From assembly GCF_001620065.1 (NCBI RefSeq), contig NZ_LQGV01000003.1, positions 620,001 to 684,000 of the forward strand: a DNA stretch of 64,000 nucleotides. The letters run 5' to 3'. Positions 28,424-38,148 of this stretch are shown one piece after another. The position numbers and the translations under genes were made by a program. Under the pieces are notes generated by a model. It was not told the origin of the DNA. It made no database searches and saw nothing but the letters and a program-made list of their open reading frames with translations. Within the stretch, counting starts at the first letter, position 1; the number at the start of each line of letters is the position of its first letter. Source of the DNA: Microbacterium sp. TNHR37B. Lineage in GTDB: Bacteria; Actinomycetota; Actinomycetes; Actinomycetales; Microbacteriaceae.

Positions 28424-29158
28424 TCAGCCGATGGCGATCGAGCCGCCCCCGAACCGGTCGCCTCCCACGAACGAGAGGGTGGCGTCCCGGGAGACCTCTC
28501 CCTCGACCGTCGCGACGGCCACCCGCGGCGCCATGTCCATCGTGCACGGCTGATCGGCGGTGACCTTCGCGAAGGTCACCACGACCTCGGTCGGCGACTC
28601 GGCGCGCGCCGACTCCACGACCGGGGCACACGACGACGATCCCCACGTCAGCAACGCGAGCACGCCGTCGTCGACCCACCCCGCCGACGGCGAGTACTCC
28701 TCGACGGGCGCGCCCGCGTACGGGGCGAGCTCGGCCTCACCGAAGGAGTCGTCGAGCGTGACCTGCACGGGAAGCCCCTTCGCCGGGTCCACCCCGCCGG
28801 GGAGGCCCACGAGCGTCCCGCGCGGCACGAGATCGCGCGTGCAGGCCGCAGCGGGATCCGTGCTCAACGACACCACCAGCACTCCCTGGTCGAGGACGAC
28901 CTCGTCCACCAGCGGTGCGCAGGCGGGAGAGGAGCTCCCCGGCGTGACGACAGCGATCGCCGAGCCGCCCGAGAGCCAGGCCGCGCCGACATCGAGTCCG
29001 TCGCCATCGGCCGGCGGCGCCACAGACGGCGAGCCGCCGCTTCCCGGATTCGAACCCCCCGGTTCCGAACCTCCCGGTTGCGCGGCGGATGCGCACCCGC
29101 TCAGCAGGACGGCAGCCAAGAGGATCCCGCTCAGTGCGGGAAGACGACGGAGGGGCAT
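28424..29158 (-). CDS. Secreted lipoprotein of unknown function
   Basis: 244 residues. A type II signal peptide has lipobox LLSGC with lipidated Cys22. A Gly/Ser/Pro-rich linker of some 30 residues follows. The rest is two related beta domains, each with a Cys pair and a strand-rich pattern (VDEVVLDQGVLVVSLSTDP and ESARAESPTEVVVTFAKVTA), so the mature protein looks like an internal duplication. The surface location is clear. It converges with the Xre operon and lies 66 bp from cardiolipin synthase. Confidence 0.75.
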   Translation of the reverse strand: MPLRRLPALSGILLAAVLLSGCASAAQPGGSEPGGSNPGSGGSPSVAPPADGDGLDVGAAWLSGGSAIAVVTPGSSSPACAPLVDEVVLDQGVLVVSLSTDPAAACTRDLVPRGTLVGLPGGVDPAKGLPVQVTLDDSFGEAELAPYAGAPVEEYSPSAGWVDDGVLALLTWGSSSCAPVVESARAESPTEVVVTFAKVTADQPCTMDMAPRVAVATVEGEVSRDATLSFVGGDRFGGGSIAIG

Positions 29159-29224
29159 CGGGGTCCTTTCGACACGGCCGGACGGGGCTGTCAGTGGATC
29201 AGTGTCACGGAAGACGGAATCGTC

Positions 29225-30694
29225 TCACTGGAGGGCGGAGGTCAGGCGCGCGAGGTTATCGAGAACGGTCGATCGCAGAGGCTGCTGCTTCCATTCCTCC
29301 AGCGTCAGCTCGCGGGAGTCGGCGCGGTACTGGTCCTCCACCTCGCGCAGCTGGGAGACGAACTCCTCGCCGCGCACGAGCATGGACATCTCCAGGTTGA
29401 GGCCGAACGAGCGCATGTCCATGTTGCTGGACCCGATCACCGCCACCTCGTCGTCGATCGACATCGACTTCGAGTGGAGGATGTAGGGCCGCTTGTACAT
29501 CCAGATCCGCACGCCCGCCCGCAGCAGCGCCTCGTAGTAGCTGCGCTGCGCGTGGTAGACCATGGCCTGGTCACCTTCTTCGGAGACGAACAGCTCCACG
29601 TGGATGCCTCGCTGGCATGCGGTCTGGATCGCCGTGAGCAGCCCCTCGTCGGGGACGAAGTAGGGGCTGACGATGATGATCTTGTGCTGCGCGGCGAACA
29701 GCAGGCCCATGAACAGCTTGAGGTTGTTCTGGAACTCGAACCCCGGCCCCGACGGGATGACCTGGCAGTCCAGGTCGCCGGAGCCCTGATGCACGGTGAA
29801 CAGTTCGATGCCCTCGACGATCTGGTCGGTCTCGCTGAACCAGTCGCTCAGGAAGACGGCATTGATCGAGGCGACGACGGGCCCGTCGATCCGCGCCATC
29901 ATGTCCACCCAGTGCAAGCCGCGCTTGATGTTCTTGCGGAGGTTGTACGTCGAGTCGGTCACGTTCTGCGACCCCGTGAAGGCGACCACGCCGTCGATCA
30001 CCAGGAGCTTGCGGTGATTGCGAAGATCGGGGCGCTGGTACTTCCCCTTCAGTGGCTGCACGGGGAGCATCACGTGCCAGAGCGCCCCCATCGCGTCGAG
30101 CCGCCGCACGGTCTCCTTGTAGAAGGGCTTGTTGCGGTTGGCCCAGTGGTCCATCAGCACGCGGACGGTGACCCCGCGCGCCGCGACCTCCTCCAACGCC
30201 CGGAAGAAGCCGTCTGTGGAGGCGTCGGCCTGCAGGATGTAGAACTCGACGTGGACGTAGGAGGTCGCCTCACGGATCGCCGCAGCCATCGCGTCGAGGC
30301 TCTCCTGGTAGCCCGAGATCAAGGTCGCGCCGTTGTCCCCGGACAGCGGAAGAGCGCCGAGGTTGCGATTGAGGCGCACGAGCGATCGGAACCACTCGGG
30401 AGCGTTCGGTCGGAGCGTGCCGAAGTCGAGCCCACGACTGGTCTCCCGGATGTAGTCGTTGATCTCGCGCTGTTTCTTCCGCCGTTTGCGGGGCAGCCGC
30501 GGGTTGCCGATCAGGAGGAACAGCAGCACCCCGATGAAGGGGATGAAGTAGATCGCGAGCAGCCACGCCATCGCTGCCGTGGGGCGGCGGTTCCGCGGGA
30601 CGATGATGATCGCCAGGATGCGGATGATGATGTCGATGAGCAGCACCAGCGGGACCCACCAGGTCCACGTCCAGTCGATGGTGATGCTCAGCAC
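29225..30694 (-). CDS. cls: Cardiolipin synthase
   Basis: 489 residues, the family length. Two N-terminal membrane helices (WWVPLVLLIDIIIRILAIII and MAWLLAIYFIPFIGVLLFLL) precede two phospholipase D domains. The first HKD motif reads HRKLLVIDG and the second HSKSMSIDDE. The enzyme joins two phosphatidylglycerol molecules (or a related donor) into cardiolipin at the membrane. The start is GTG 30694 with GGGAG about 7 nt upstream. Confidence 0.95.
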   Translation of the reverse strand: MLSITIDWTWTWWVPLVLLIDIIIRILAIIIVPRNRRPTAAMAWLLAIYFIPFIGVLLFLLIGNPRLPRKRRKKQREINDYIRETSRGLDFGTLRPNAPEWFRSLVRLNRNLGALPLSGDNGATLISGYQESLDAMAAAIREATSYVHVEFYILQADASTDGFFRALEEVAARGVTVRVLMDHWANRNKPFYKETVRRLDAMGALWHVMLPVQPLKGKYQRPDLRNHRKLLVIDGVVAFTGSQNVTDSTYNLRKNIKRGLHWVDMMARIDGPVVASINAVFLSDWFSETDQIVEGIELFTVHQGSGDLDCQVIPSGPGFEFQNNLKLFMGLLFAAQHKIIIVSPYFVPDEGLLTAIQTACQRGIHVELFVSEEGDQAMVYHAQRSYYEALLRAGVRIWMYKRPYILHSKSMSIDDEVAVIGSSNMDMRSFGLNLEMSMLVRGEEFVSQLREVEDQYRADSRELTLEEWKQQPLRSTVLDNLARLTSALQ

Positions 30695-30787
30695 GGGCGC
30701 GCTCCCAGGGTTCCGATGGCCTCAGCGTATCGGGTGCTCCGACATCGCGAACGGGATGCACACCGCTCACGCGGCCCCGCGCCCCGA

Positions 30788-30982
30788 TCAGGAGGCGGGT
30801 TCGTCACCGATTCCGGAGACCATCCCCCGCCTGGCCCGTTCTTCCGCCTCGATCTGGGAGTACACGCGGCGCTCGGAACGGTCCATTCGAAGGATCGACC
30901 GCAGCACGAAGATGAACAGCCCCAGCACGACCACGGTGGGCGCGAGCGACCACACCACGGCAGCCCAGTAGTCGTTCAGCAT
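30788..30982 (-). CDS. Small single-pass membrane protein
   Basis: 64 residues. One N-terminal helix (YWAAVVWSLAPTVVVLGLFI) precedes a basic, helical cytoplasmic tail (RMDRSERRVYSQIEAEERAR). This short type is conserved near lysS in Microbacteriaceae; function unknown. TACGAT at 30989-30994 is exactly 6 nt before the ATG with no Shine-Dalgarno, so the transcript is likely leaderless. Confidence 0.7.
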   Translation of the reverse strand: MLNDYWAAVVWSLAPTVVVLGLFIFVLRSILRMDRSERRVYSQIEAEERARRGMVSGIGDEPAS

Positions 30983-31134
30983 GAGTCCATCGTACGCGTC
31001 ACGGGGCGGCAATCGCCCGCTCGCCCAACGGATGCGCGGCCATCCCCTCCTCCCCCGCGCCGGTCGCCTCGCGACAGCCGCGCTCCCCTGTGGATGACGG
31101 CGGCTCCCGTCCACGAGGTCGGCACGCTCGGGGG

Positions 31135-32346
31135 ATGACAACGATCGTGAAAGCCGCCGACGCCGCGCAGTTCCTCTCCCTCGTCCCCCGCATGCTCGGC
31201 TATCTCCCCCGCCGCAGCGTCGTCGTCGTGCCGATGGGGGGAGCCCGGAGCCTGGGGGCGATGCGCATTGACCTGCCCGAGTCGTCCGACGAGGTCGACG
31301 CCGGCGAACCGGCGGGCTGCGATCGCGTCGCGGACGAAGGGGCGACCCTCGACTGCCTCGCGGCGACCATCATCGGCATGGTATGCCGCGTGACCGGGGC
31401 CGACGGCTTCGCGTCGGTCGTCTACACGGACCGTTGCGGCGGCACCTGCCTCCCGCACGCGGCTCTCGCCACGGCGCTGCGTCGCGCCGCCGACGCCAGC
31501 GGGCTCCGGGTGGTCGAGCAGCTGATGGTCGGCGCGAACGGATGGGGTTCCTACCTCGACCCGGTGCCGCGCCTGTCTTCCTTGTCCGATCTGGTCACGC
31601 TCCCCTCCGTCGCCGGCTGGGGGCGGTCGCCCGGGGCCACGGATGCAGGCCCGGCGACTCTGGATCCCGTCACGGGCGATCAGACCACCGGTTCGGAGCT
31701 GCCTCGATACACCTCGGGCGAGCGCAGGGCGGTGGACGACGCTCACGTCTCGCTCGCGGCGGCCCTCGAGGTGCTGTGCGGCATCCCGTCCGGCACGGAG
31801 CGCGGGACTCGCGTCGACCCGGCAGCTCTCGAGGCCGCCTGTCTCCTCGATGACCTCCCCGCGCTCTTCGAGCGTGCGCTTCGCTGGGACCCGGCCACCC
31901 TCACCCCGTCGTCAGCGGCGGTGATCGGATGGTGCCTTGCCCGCCCGGCGCTTCGTGACGTCGCCGTCGTGCAGTGGGCCAGCGACATCGCCGGAGGAGA
32001 GATCGCGATGGAGGCGCAGCGGCGGTGGGAGGGTGGCGAGGAGTATCCAGCGGAACTCGCCGCGATCCTCTGGGGAGAGGGCATCCGGCCCGACCCCGAC
32101 CGGCTCTTGCGAGCACGCGAGCTGTGCCGTCACGTCGCGGCACTGTCCTTCGATGGCCGACGAGTGGGGGCTCTCGCCGTCTGCGCCTGGCTGTCGTGGG
32201 CCCTCGGAGGCTCCACGCATGCGGGGCTGTACGCCGACGCCGCGCTCTCCCTCGACGCCGACCACGGCCTGGCGGACATCGTGCGATCGTTCGTCGCCAC
32301 GACCCACCTGCCCGACTGGGCCTTCCGGCGCGGCGGGGTCGGCTGA
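31135..32346 (+). CDS. DUF4192 family protein
   Basis: 403 residues from ATG 31135. The N-terminal signature LSLVPRMLGYLPRRSVVVVP is typical of DUF4192, an actinobacterial family of soluble proteins of unknown function. A Cys-containing segment TDRCGGTCLPH near residue 100 may be structural. The C-terminal half is helical and ends with a TPR-like Trp-containing helix pair (CAWLSWALGG, ALSLDADHGLADIVRSF). It converges with lysS. Confidence 0.85.
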   Translation: MTTIVKAADAAQFLSLVPRMLGYLPRRSVVVVPMGGARSLGAMRIDLPESSDEVDAGEPAGCDRVADEGATLDCLAATIIGMVCRVTGADGFASVVYTDRCGGTCLPHAALATALRRAADASGLRVVEQLMVGANGWGSYLDPVPRLSSLSDLVTLPSVAGWGRSPGATDAGPATLDPVTGDQTTGSELPRYTSGERRAVDDAHVSLAAALEVLCGIPSGTERGTRVDPAALEAACLLDDLPALFERALRWDPATLTPSSAAVIGWCLARPALRDVAVVQWASDIAGGEIAMEAQRRWEGGEEYPAELAAILWGEGIRPDPDRLLRARELCRHVAALSFDGRRVGALAVCAWLSWALGGSTHAGLYADAALSLDADHGLADIVRSFVATTHLPDWAFRRGGVG

Positions 32347-32372
32347 TGCACCGGTGTCCGCCGCGAGTGGGG

Positions 32373-33932
32373 TTACTTGACGAGGGGGAACAGGATCGTC
32401 TCCCGGATCCCGAGACCTGTGATCGCCATCATGAGGCGGTCGATCCCCATCCCCATTCCACCGGTGGGCGGCATGCCGTGTTCGAGGGCCCGCAGGAACT
32501 CCTCGTCGACGCGCATGGCCTCGTCATCTCCGCGCGCCGCGAGGGCGGCTTGCGCGACGAACCGCTCCCGCTGGATGACAGGATCCACGAGCTCCGAGTA
32601 GCCCGTCGCCAATTCGAACCCACGCACGTAGAGATCCCACTTCTCCACCACGCCCGCGATCGTGCGGTGCTCCCGAACGAGGGGACTGGTGTCGAGAGGA
32701 AAGTCCATGACGAAGGTCGGGCGCTGCAGACCGCCCTTGACGAAGTGCTCCCACAGCTCTTCCACGAGCTTGCCGTGGGTGGCAATCTTCTCGGGAACCT
32801 CGACGCCCACGTCCGCAGCCAGCGCCTGCAGCTCGGCGAGCGGCGTCTCGGGGGTGATCTCCCGACTCGCGGCCTCCGACAGAGATCCGTACATCGAGAT
32901 GCGATCCCACTGACCGCCCAGGTCGTACTCCGTGCCGTCGGCCCACGTCACCGTCGTCGAGCCGGCCACCGCGGTCGCCGCGTTCTGCACGAGCTCCTGC
33001 GTCAGATCGGCGATGCCGTTGTAGTCGCTGTAGGCCTGGTAGGCCTCGAGCATCGCGAACTCCGGGCTGTGCGTCGAGTCGGCGCCTTCGTTCCGGAAGT
33101 TGCGGTTGATCTCGAACACCCGATCGATTCCGCCGACGACGGCGCGCTTGAGGAACAGCTCGGGCGCGATGCGCAAGAACAGCTCTGCGTCGAACGCATT
33201 GGAGTGAGTGACGAACGGCCGCGCGGCGGCTCCCCCGTGCTGCACCTGCAGCATCGGCGTCTCCACTTCGAGGAACCCATGCTCGGTGAAGGTGCGGCGC
33301 AGGCTCGCATTGACCTTCGCCCGGGCGACGACCGTCTCCCGAGCGAGGTCTCGGACGATGAGGTCGAGGAAGCGCGACCGCACCCGGCTCTCCTCGCTGA
33401 GCTCGGTGTACAGATTGGGCAGCGGCAGCAGCGCCTTGGAGGCGACCGTCCAGGTCGACACCATGATCGACAGCTCGCCTCGTCGGCTGGAGATCACCTG
33501 GCCGGTGACCGACACATGGTCACCGAGGTCGACGAGCTCCTTCCAGTCCTGGAGCGATTCCTCGCCCACCTCGGCGAGGGAGACCATGGCCTGGATACGG
33601 CTGCCGTCTCCGGCCTGGAGCGACGCGAAACAGAGCTTTCCGGTGTTGCGGCTGAAGACGACTCGGCCCGCGACGGACACGACGACTCCCGTCTCCTCAC
33701 CGGCTTCGAGCTCGTCGAATCGTTCACGCAGTTCGGCGATCGTCGCCGTGACGGGGACGCTCACGGGGTACGGCCCCCCGGCGGCGTCCGTTCGCTCGGC
33801 GAGCAGACGTTCACGCTTGGCGAGACGCACCGCCTTCTGCTCGAAGACGTCTTCCGCAGACGGCTCCTCCGCCGACGCACCGCCGGTGGGTGCGTCGGCG
33901 TGGGGAGCGGTGGGCTCGGGCGCGGCGGTCAT
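32373..33932 (-). CDS. lysS: Lysyl-tRNA synthetase, class II
   Basis: 519 residues. An Ala/Pro-rich extension of some 40 residues precedes the OB-fold (VSVAGRVVFSRNTGKLCF). Class II motifs follow: motif 1 around FLEVETPMLQVQHGGAAARP, motif 2 FEINRNFRNEGADSTHSPEF and motif 3 GMGMGIDRLMMAITG. It charges tRNA-Lys. Upstream are GAGGAG as Shine-Dalgarno and TAGTAT as a possible -10 about 30 nt from the start. Actinobacterial LysS usually lies near panC and DUF2520; here DUF2520 is adjacent but panC and panD are absent. Confidence 0.97.
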   Translation of the reverse strand: MTAAPEPTAPHADAPTGGASAEEPSAEDVFEQKAVRLAKRERLLAERTDAAGGPYPVSVPVTATIAELRERFDELEAGEETGVVVSVAGRVVFSRNTGKLCFASLQAGDGSRIQAMVSLAEVGEESLQDWKELVDLGDHVSVTGQVISSRRGELSIMVSTWTVASKALLPLPNLYTELSEESRVRSRFLDLIVRDLARETVVARAKVNASLRRTFTEHGFLEVETPMLQVQHGGAAARPFVTHSNAFDAELFLRIAPELFLKRAVVGGIDRVFEINRNFRNEGADSTHSPEFAMLEAYQAYSDYNGIADLTQELVQNAATAVAGSTTVTWADGTEYDLGGQWDRISMYGSLSEAASREITPETPLAELQALAADVGVEVPEKIATHGKLVEELWEHFVKGGLQRPTFVMDFPLDTSPLVREHRTIAGVVEKWDLYVRGFELATGYSELVDPVIQRERFVAQAALAARGDDEAMRVDEEFLRALEHGMPPTGGMGMGIDRLMMAITGLGIRETILFPLVK

Positions 33933-34016
33933 GTCAGGCTCCTCGGGAATCGACCCTCCATACTATCCGCGGCTCCGGCGCCCGCCCCGCGGGGCGGGTC
34001 CTTCCGGAGGCAGCGG

Positions 34017-34703
34017 TCACCCTTCCGACGACGGGAGCGCCTGCAGCGCGGAGTCGATCGTGGAGTGGACGAGCACCGAGAGGTAACGAGCAGGATCGGG
34101 GACACCGGCCTCGGCGAGCAGTCCGGCAGACTGGCGCAACAGGGCCGCCGAGAACTCCGTGGCGGTGGCGATCGCTTCGCCGTAAGCCGCCCGGTCGGCC
34201 TCCGCGACCACGATGGGCTCGCAGCCGAGCTCCACGGCGAGTGCCTGAGCGATCGGCAGCACCGCCGGCGGCGCGGTCACGGCGGCGTAGGCATCATGCA
34301 ACTGGCGAAGGTCGATCGATGTCCCTGTAAAGGTGATGGCGGGATGCACCGCCAGCGGGATGGCCCCGCGTCCCATCGCGGGCGCCAAGACCTCGATGCC
34401 GTACGACGGGTCCGTGTGGAGCACGAGCTGCCCCATCTGCCAGGCTCCGACCTCGGCGAGACCAGCGACGATCGGGCCGAGCTCGTCGCGAGGAACCGCG
34501 ACGATGACCAACTCACTGCGCCGCGCGACCTCGTCGGCGTCGAGGGTGGGGACGCCAGGCAGCACGGCCTCGACCCGCTCGGGGTCGGAGCCGCGCGTGA
34601 TGCCGGTGATCGCATGTCCGGCTCCCGCCAGTGCCGCCGCGATCACCGGCCCGACACGACCGGCGCCGATCACCCCGACGCCGAGACGACCGGATCGCAT
34701 CAC
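34017..34703 (-). CDS. DUF2520 Rossmann-fold dehydrogenase-like protein
   Basis: 228 residues from GTG 34703, which overlaps the stop of the PH-domain gene (GTGA) and has GAGGAG at 8 nt; ATG 34700 is an alternative. An N-terminal Rossmann motif (VGVIGAGRVGPVIAAAL) and a C-terminal helical domain with HPAITFTG and a YLSVLVHSTIDSALQ end are typical of the DUF2520 family, similar to pyrroline-5-carboxylate reductase. It is the last gene of the folate/PH-domain operon. Substrate unknown. Confidence 0.88.
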   Translation of the reverse strand: MMRSGRLGVGVIGAGRVGPVIAAALAGAGHAITGITRGSDPERVEAVLPGVPTLDADEVARRSELVIVAVPRDELGPIVAGLAEVGAWQMGQLVLHTDPSYGIEVLAPAMGRGAIPLAVHPAITFTGTSIDLRQLHDAYAAVTAPPAVLPIAQALAVELGCEPIVVAEADRAAYGEAIATATEFSAALLRQSAGLLAEAGVPDPARYLSVLVHSTIDSALQALPSSEG

Positions 34704-36532
34704 GGGCGGGTCTCCTCGGCACCGTTGTTGCGCGGAGGCACGTCGGGAGATCCGAATCCCGCGGGCTCCGGCGAATCGTGCACGACCTCTGTCGTGATGG
34801 TCGCCGGTGGCGGCGCGGAGGCGGCGACCGCCACCGTGTCGGGGTCGGAGTGATACTCCTCGGGGGTGCGCTGAGCCTCCTCCGGGCTGACCTCGCTCCA
34901 CCGATGGGATCGGTCGCGAGACGACGCCTCCACGATGCCGTGCGCCGTCTGCTCCCAAACCGCCACGGCCGCGGCGCGGTCGAGGATCCCGAGAGATCCC
35001 GACACCTGGCCGAGCACGGTGTGGCCCGTGAGGTTCGCGACGTTGAGGGCACGGTCCACGGGCCCCTGGGAGATCCTGATCGATTGCAGCCGCGCCAACG
35101 GAAGGAGGACGAGCGCGCGACGGAAGACGCCGCTGCGCAGCAGCAGTGCGTCGGGCGTCAGCAGGAAGCCGTTCCTCCGCCACGACAGGGGGCGGAACAC
35201 CCGCGCGCGACGCGGAGTCGTCGTGTAGGGGTCCTCGGCGGTCGGCCCGAGAATCCCGCGGTCGAACACGTCCGGCCACGCGTCAGCGGGGAGAGACGGC
35301 AGGAGGAGGCGCATGACGCGTTCGACGTCGGCGCGCGTGCCCACCGGGAGCACTTCCGCGGACTGCTGCGACGACGAGTCCGTCGCCGACCTGCCCGAGA
35401 GTCGGTTCACCCTGATCCGGAACCATCCCACCGAACGCCAGAGGAGCGGCTGCGCGATCTCGACGGCGTGGATGCGTCCCGGCGGGAGCGTCTCGGTGAT
35501 GGTCGTGAACAGACCGAACGTCACGCGCACGCCCGACGGCGTCGGGGCGATCGAGTAGCGCAGCGATCGCGTGATCTGACGGAACCAGTACGCGCCGAAA
35601 CCGATCATCGCCGGCACGATCGAGAACAGCACCCACGGCGTGCCGACGATCGAGCCGACGATCACCGCGGTGAGCAGCGCCAGCAGCCAGATCGTCGATC
35701 CCGACAGCACGTGCGAGCCGATCAGGCGCCCGGCCGGAATGTGGACGACCGACTCCGGCTCCGCGTCGGGCCCCTCCGCCCCCTCGATCAGTCCCGTGAT
35801 CCCCGCGGTGACCACGGCTGTGGCCCGCGACCGGGCAGATCCTTCCTGGCGGGCCTGCGCCTCGGCCAGCTGGCGCCCCGACGCGAGACGCAGGATGTCG
35901 CCACGCACGGCCTCCGAGTTCGACGTCGAAAGGTACTCGAGCTTCACGTTCGAGTCGAGTCCGGCCCCGACGACCTCGAGCTTGGCCATGCCGAGCAGTC
36001 GCGCGATCATCGGTCGGGTGAGGTTGACCCCCTGCACCCGGTCCAACGGTGCGCGTCGATGCGTCCGGAACAGGACGCCACTGCGCACCTCCACGTCATC
36101 GCCGGTGATGCGAAACGTGTGAAACCGCCACGACATCCAGAAGATCCCGATCAACACCAGCACGACACCGAGAACCGCGAGCGCGGCCCACAAGACCAGG
36201 TTGTTCGCGACGACGAAATCGATCGGGTCGCCGGTGTACTCGTAATCGAACTCGTCGGCACCCGGCAGGAAGAGGTTGATCAGGCGATCACGGAGGTTGG
36301 CCACGATGATGCCGATCACGACCACGAGGAACAGCCCGCCTCGCAGGAGCGGGGTGAGCGGGTGGAGACGGTGCCATTCCCCGTCGCTGAGCGGCGAGCG
36401 GACCTCGGCGACGGCGGCCGGACGGATCGGTCCGCCATCGCCCGCCGGCAAACCCCCACCGTCGTCCAGCGGCGGGGGGCCGACCTGCGACCCCGGCGCG
36501 GGCGGCGGGAAGGCGTGCGGCTGGTCGCTCAC
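34700..36532 (-). CDS. Bacterial PH-domain membrane protein, YdbT-like
   Basis: 610 residues. A Pro-rich cytoplasmic N-terminus is followed by helix pairs and three bPH2 repeats: FHTFRITGDDVEVRSGVLFR, YSIAPTPSGVRVTFGLFTT and NGFLLTPDALLLRSGVFRRA. Each repeat is followed by the RVQ/RLQ-type segment (LDRVQGVNL, RIHAVEIAQP, LARLQSIRI). YdbT proteins are membrane proteins that help protect against membrane stress in Bacillus. It is coupled to the YdbS-like gene upstream (GTGA overlap). Confidence 0.92.
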   Translation of the reverse strand: MSDQPHAFPPPAPGSQVGPPPLDDGGGLPAGDGGPIRPAAVAEVRSPLSDGEWHRLHPLTPLLRGGLFLVVVIGIIVANLRDRLINLFLPGADEFDYEYTGDPIDFVVANNLVLWAALAVLGVVLVLIGIFWMSWRFHTFRITGDDVEVRSGVLFRTHRRAPLDRVQGVNLTRPMIARLLGMAKLEVVGAGLDSNVKLEYLSTSNSEAVRGDILRLASGRQLAEAQARQEGSARSRATAVVTAGITGLIEGAEGPDAEPESVVHIPAGRLIGSHVLSGSTIWLLALLTAVIVGSIVGTPWVLFSIVPAMIGFGAYWFRQITRSLRYSIAPTPSGVRVTFGLFTTITETLPPGRIHAVEIAQPLLWRSVGWFRIRVNRLSGRSATDSSSQQSAEVLPVGTRADVERVMRLLLPSLPADAWPDVFDRGILGPTAEDPYTTTPRRARVFRPLSWRRNGFLLTPDALLLRSGVFRRALVLLPLARLQSIRISQGPVDRALNVANLTGHTVLGQVSGSLGILDRAAAVAVWEQTAHGIVEASSRDRSHRWSEVSPEEAQRTPEEYHSDPDTVAVAASAPPPATITTEVVHDSPEPAGFGSPDVPPRNNGAEETRP

Positions 36533-37161
36533 AGCCCGGTCCGTCGGGTCTCAGCGACGTCGATGAGCGTGTCGCGCAGTCGTTCCGCGGCCGCCTGCGA
36601 GAGACCCGGGATCGTGACGCCGGTCGCGGCGGCTGCCGTCACGAGCTTGAGCTGCGCGATCCCGAACCCTCGATCGAGAGGGCCGTGAGTGATGTCGACG
36701 AGCTGCATGCGCCCGTACGGCACCGCCACCATGCGCTGCCACAGGATCCCGCGACGGAACACGAGATCATCGGTCCGAAGCTGGAAGCCGATCGACCGCG
36801 CCTGTCGCGGAAGCACGATGAGGGAAACGAGGGTGATGACGACGGCGACGGCCCCGGGGATCCAGACCCATTCCTGCTCGAACCCGAACCAGAGCACGAG
36901 CCCTGCCACCACGACGAGAGCGAGGAACAAGGCGCCGGAGATGAACTGCACCACGACGTACTTCGGCGAGACCTGATGCCACGTTCCGTCGCCCAGCGGG
37001 AGACGGTTCGTGTTCCGAGGTTCGGGGATCCGCGTGAACGTGCCGGCATCCATCACCTCGTCGCGGCCGCTCGGAGCGGCGACGTGCACGACACCGTCAG
37101 TCTCGATGGGAGAGTCCGAAATCGGGTTCGTCGGGTTCTTCGGGTTCGGGCTGGTCGTCAT
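36529..37161 (-). CDS. Bacterial PH-domain membrane protein, YdbS-like
   Basis: 210 residues. A hydrophilic N-terminus of about 70 residues precedes two helices (FISGALFLALVVVAGLVLWF and VWIPGAVAVVITLVSLIVLP). One bPH2 domain follows (FQLRTDDLVFRRGILWQR, then VPYGRMQLVDITHGPLDRGF). Consecutive ATGs at 37164 and 37161 follow GGAAGG; the second has better spacing. It overlaps the end of DUF3180 by 65 bp and the next gene by 4 bp. Confidence 0.9.
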   Translation of the reverse strand: MTTSPNPKNPTNPISDSPIETDGVVHVAAPSGRDEVMDAGTFTRIPEPRNTNRLPLGDGTWHQVSPKYVVVQFISGALFLALVVVAGLVLWFGFEQEWVWIPGAVAVVITLVSLIVLPRQARSIGFQLRTDDLVFRRGILWQRMVAVPYGRMQLVDITHGPLDRGFGIAQLKLVTAAAATGVTIPGLSQAAAERLRDTLIDVAETRRTGL

Positions 37162-37600
37162 CATCGTCCTTCCGAATCGTGCAGAGGTGCTCGGCCACGA
37201 GGCCGGCGGCCACCAGCAGCACACCACCGATCGCCGCGGCGATGGCCGCACTCATCGAGCCTAACGAGGGCGCCACCGGCCGCGAGACCAGAAAGAGCAC
37301 CAGGCCACCACCGGCTCCGGCGACCGCCGCCCCGACGATGCTGGAGGCGCGGGCCAACATGACGACGCGCAGCGCGCGGAAAGGGTCCACCGGGCGCGTG
37401 TTCGTCCCGGTCGTGGCTCGGCGGATGGGCAGCGCGAGCGCCACCACCACCACTCCGAGCAGGACGAGGAGGACGGGCAGCATGAGCGACGGCGTGAACG
37501 TCGGTCGACCCGTGGCCGTGAGGATCTGGTCGAGGAGGAAGCCGGCGGCCGCTCCCGCCACCCCGACGACAGCGAGAAGGCCCGGACTCGTCCGCTTCAT
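37097..37600 (-). CDS. DUF3180 membrane protein
   Basis: 167 residues with four membrane helices: LLAVVGVAGAAAGFLLD, LMLPVLLVLLGVVVVALALP, IVGAAVAGAGGGLVLFLV and AAIAAAIGGVLLVAAGLVA. The C-terminal tail is highly acidic (DDDDDQPEPEEPDEPD). DUF3180 follows folK in many actinobacteria; its function is unknown. The start overlaps folK's stop by 4 bp. The acidic tail overlaps the PH-domain gene start in another frame. Confidence 0.9.
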   Translation of the reverse strand: MKRTSPGLLAVVGVAGAAAGFLLDQILTATGRPTFTPSLMLPVLLVLLGVVVVALALPIRRATTGTNTRPVDPFRALRVVMLARASSIVGAAVAGAGGGLVLFLVSRPVAPSLGSMSAAIAAAIGGVLLVAAGLVAEHLCTIRKDDDDDQPEPEEPDEPDFGLSHRD

Positions 37601-38148
37601 CCCGCGCCCTCCTGTCCGAGCGCACGGATCAGATCGGCGACCGCACCGCGACCGGGGAGCACGGCGTCCGGATCGATCGATGCCCATGGAAGGAGCACGA
37701 AGTCACGCTCGGCGGCGCGAGGGTGCGGCACCGTGAGCAGGGGGGTGTCGATGCGCAGATCGCCGTAGGCGATGAGGTCCAGATCCAGCGTGCGGTCTTG
37801 CCAGCGTGCTGCTCCGGCCACGCGCGGGGCACGGCCGTGGCGCTCCTCGATGGCATGCAGATACCCCAGAAGCACGGTCGGAGCGAGTCGCGTCTCCACG
37901 ATCGCCACCGTGTTGAGGTAGGACGGCGCCGACGAATCGCGACCCTCCGGGGTCAACGCGACGGTCTCGATCGGCTCCGCGGCCAGCCTCACGCGGGTCA
38001 GAGGGGTCCGGTCGAGATCGACGAGGGCCGCACCCAACGTCTGCGACCGATCCCCCAGGTTCGCGCCCAGGGCGATCACCGCCTCCGTCGCCGCCGCGTC
38101 TGAGGCAGCGGCATCGCCGTCGAAGCCTTGCGCGAGTCGTCGGTTCAT
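37597..38148 (-). CDS. folK: HPPK, 6-hydroxymethyl-dihydropterin pyrophosphokinase
   Basis: 183 residues. ALGANLGDR near residue 27, RWQDRTLDLDLIAYGD and PHPRAAERDFVLLPW are the HPPK hallmarks, with the two Asp of D-L-D binding magnesium. It moves pyrophosphate from ATP to 6-hydroxymethyl-7,8-dihydropterin. The N-terminal 20 residues are an unusual polar extension. Coupled by ATGA overlap to folB upstream and DUF3180 downstream. Confidence 0.95.
   Translation of the reverse strand: MNRRLAQGFDGDAAASDAAATEAVIALGANLGDRSQTLGAALVDLDRTPLTRVRLAAEPIETVALTPEGRDSSAPSYLNTVAIVETRLAPTVLLGYLHAIEERHGRAPRVAGAARWQDRTLDLDLIAYGDLRIDTPLLTVPHPRAAERDFVLLPWASIDPDAVLPGRGAVADLIRALGQEGAG

Noticed and set aside
31974..34853. 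959-codon plus-strand frame over DUF4192, lysS and DUF2520
   Set aside because: Crosses both coding strands of recognised genes; low-complexity shadow composition.
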